From: Nephromyces sp. MM_2019
Taxonomy: Eukaryota; Apicomplexa; Aconoidasida; Nephromycida
Reading direction: 5' to 3'
NCBI GenBank assembly: GCA_015657535.1
Contig: JADHZB010001616.1
Location: 124,001 to 188,000, forward strand
DNA length: 64,000 nucleotides
Shown here: positions 62,201-64,000 of the stretch, one piece after another
Layout: each line of letters starts with the position of its first letter
How positions within the stretch are numbered: the stretch's first letter is position 1
The notes under the pieces: generated by a model
What the model was told of the DNA's origin: nothing
What the model saw: the letters and a program-made list of their open reading frames with translations, nothing else
The model's database searches: none
Translations under genes and position numbers: made by a program

Positions 62201-64000
62201 TACTGGGATTTTATCGAATTAAATGGTGAAAATAAAAATTGCAGTGCATGTACAATACAACGCCTAAATTATGTACCACAAAGCATTTTGTAGAACTAGC
62301 ATTCTATGCTACATCACAGAATTTACCCGGACGTGCATTCTACTTCCTCAGGGAAGTAAGCAGGGCATGTGCCCTACACTGACCACTCAACTCTTGTATT
62401 TGAGATAACGAGAGTTTAATACCTCAGAAACAAATAGTAGCACTTCTAGAAAAGAGCAGCATATAGTGATATAGTACCGGCATGAAACAGAGTACTACGT
62501 TAGCGCACCCTTTGAAGTTTTCGAAAGTATGGTTTTGCTATCCTTAACATCTTTTAGTTGGCATGTATACCTCAGAGTCCTGAAAAACTGCATTCAGATC
62601 AACTAAGATTATAAAGATATTTAATAACGGCCACAGTAGAAATTCGCTAAAAAAGAGTAACGCTCCTATTCCAAACAAACCCGAGAATAATCCTTTATAC
62701 GCAGGAGCATGGCGCGCAATCTAAACTGAAAAGCAAGGACTTCTTTATTTCTCTGCTTTGGACATTCCTCAAGAGAAAATTCTACAAACGATAGTATTTG
62801 TAGCGGAAGATTAACCCGTCTACTGTACAGTCAAGAAGAATCAACTGTGCAATTCCAAACAATATTTTTAAGCTGTTTACGCTTTACGGGGAGCATAGTT
62901 TAGTGCTTCAAGTATTGCAGTCTCATATTTAGAGTAGCAGCTTTTCTGCTTACATTATACGGACTTTTTAAGCTTCTTCATATATCATAGCGGGAGAAAA
63001 AAGCAAAGAGCTTAAGGTATTACTACCTAAATGGATTTTCTAGACTAAAAATTAAAATCTTAAGTTCTAGTTATTCTGTGCATTCGCATGTCAGTCCTAA
63101 GATGGGAAGAGTTCAATCGGTGACATAATCACAACGATTAACTGTGATAATCGAAACGAGGGATGTAGTTTTTCACACACTTTTCGCCGTAATGTGAATT
63201 ATATGAACGGGACACCCAGCACAAAAACACTTGAACTTCAGAAAAAAAGCCTTCTATTACGCAGATAAAATTGACTGCTTTTCGTCCACAAATTAAATGG
63301 CATCATAAACTGGTGCTGCGTCAATTAAGTTGTTTTACATGACTAAAAAATATGAGAAAATAAAAGACTTTAAGGGATTATACTGACCGCCCTTTTTGAA
63401 AGACATTGAAAGTCATAAATTTAAGAGATACAAAATGGGGTATACCAATTGCACAAAATATTGACATGAGTAGCTGAACATCGCTTAAATTAGTAGTTTT
63501 CATAATCACCAGATTTATTCCAATACTAAACTACATACCTAGTAAGAAATTGTGAATCTGTTTAAATTCTAAAACTATGCATCGAAAGAATAGTACAGTT
63601 GATTTTGCAGGCCTAAAAGCAAGCTGCTCCGCGAAACTCGTCAAATAAAAGTAGTGTGGTAGCCGCTGTCACAAGTGGAGAAGACAACAAATAATTCGCT
63701 TTCGTAGCAAATAAAGAGAAACTTATGAGCAAAATTGTCAGCAAAAAAATCGGCTTTAAAGAAAAATTCCACAGCTCACACTTGTGACTAAAGTACTTCA
63801 AAAATGCAAGTATCTATGCAAAAGATACCATGGTGTACTTTATCAAGCAGCGCACAATTCAGTATGATCTTATTTTTAATAGACAGCAACGTAACAATAG
63901 GCTTTCTTCATTTAACTAAATTTCTTCCCTGTATCAAGAAAACCTCAACATATTGAGGGCTTAATCAGGATGTGAGGAGTCCATAAAACCCCATATAAGC
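59243..64000. other. No assignable gene upstream of TAF12
   Basis: 4.7 kb. Plus-strand frames at 59511-59840, 59743-60102 and 60164-60460 (98-119 codons) follow each other but overlap, have no recognisable domain, and compete with a minus-strand segment around 59700-59866 that has a good acceptor (TTGCTTCCTACAG). I cannot choose between them. From 60500 to 64000 frames are short and nothing is supported. Confidence 0.5.

Noticed and set aside
1..64000. Reassigned TGA codon suggested by in-frame TGA in some coding-like segments
   Set aside because: The confident genes use TGG at conserved Trp positions, have no internal TGA, and two of them end in TGA.
1..64000. Transposons, integrated viruses, CRISPR arrays, rRNA
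   Set aside because: No transposase, reverse transcriptase, capsid or integrase motif, no spaced direct repeats and no rRNA-like sequence were seen on either strand.

Overview
This window is nuclear DNA from a eukaryote, most likely a protist or an alga. The protein-coding genes are split by GT-AG introns with T-rich acceptors, genes lie several kilobases apart, and introns reach about 2 kb and are full of TG and TTC microsatellites. All recognisable proteins are conserved eukaryotic nuclear proteins. Tryptophan is TGG at the conserved positions and TGA ends two genes, so the standard code fits. I see no transposon, virus, organelle DNA, rRNA, convincing tRNA or CRISPR array. The sequence alone does not fix the lineage. 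There is one 90-base assembly gap (30743-30832).

Layout: (1) About 46-3570, minus strand: the 5' five or six exons of a RED/IK spliceosomal protein gene, running off the left edge. (2) 3571-12812: no gene I can support. (3) 12.8-16.3 kb, plus: an intronless-looking 730-codon frame for a disordered Pro/Ala/Ser/Thr-rich protein, in DNA of higher GC, preceded by two shorter frames. (4) 19207-22291, plus: a complete four-exon gene for an MMTAG2-domain protein with a long C-terminal Asp-Ala-Arg-Asp-like repeat. (5) 27848-45233, plus: a 17-kb gene of about 12 exons for a DNA polymerase phi / Pol5 / MYBBP1A homologue, the largest gene here. (6) About 47.7-55 kb, minus: exons of a leucine-rich-repeat protein (ribonuclease-inhibitor-like repeats), only partly resolved. 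(7) 56781-59242, minus: a complete three-exon TAF12 (TFIID subunit) gene. (8) 59.3-64 kb: nothing assignable.

Four gene models (RED, MMTAG2, Pol5, TAF12) were built by matching reading frame, splice-site phase and family motifs across introns. Many exons are shorter than 60 codons, so simple ORF calling misses them. The genes are not an operon. They share a nuclear theme: RED acts in splicing, TAF12 in Pol II initiation, Pol5 in rRNA synthesis and ribosome assembly, and MMTAG2 proteins are poorly characterised nuclear proteins.

Two things look most worth following up. UG-rich repeats occur on the transcribed sense strand of introns in three genes on both strands, in some cases directly downstream of the 5' splice site. 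The MMTAG2 protein carries a roughly 230-residue charged minisatellite-encoded tail. I found no convincing new biological system beyond these.
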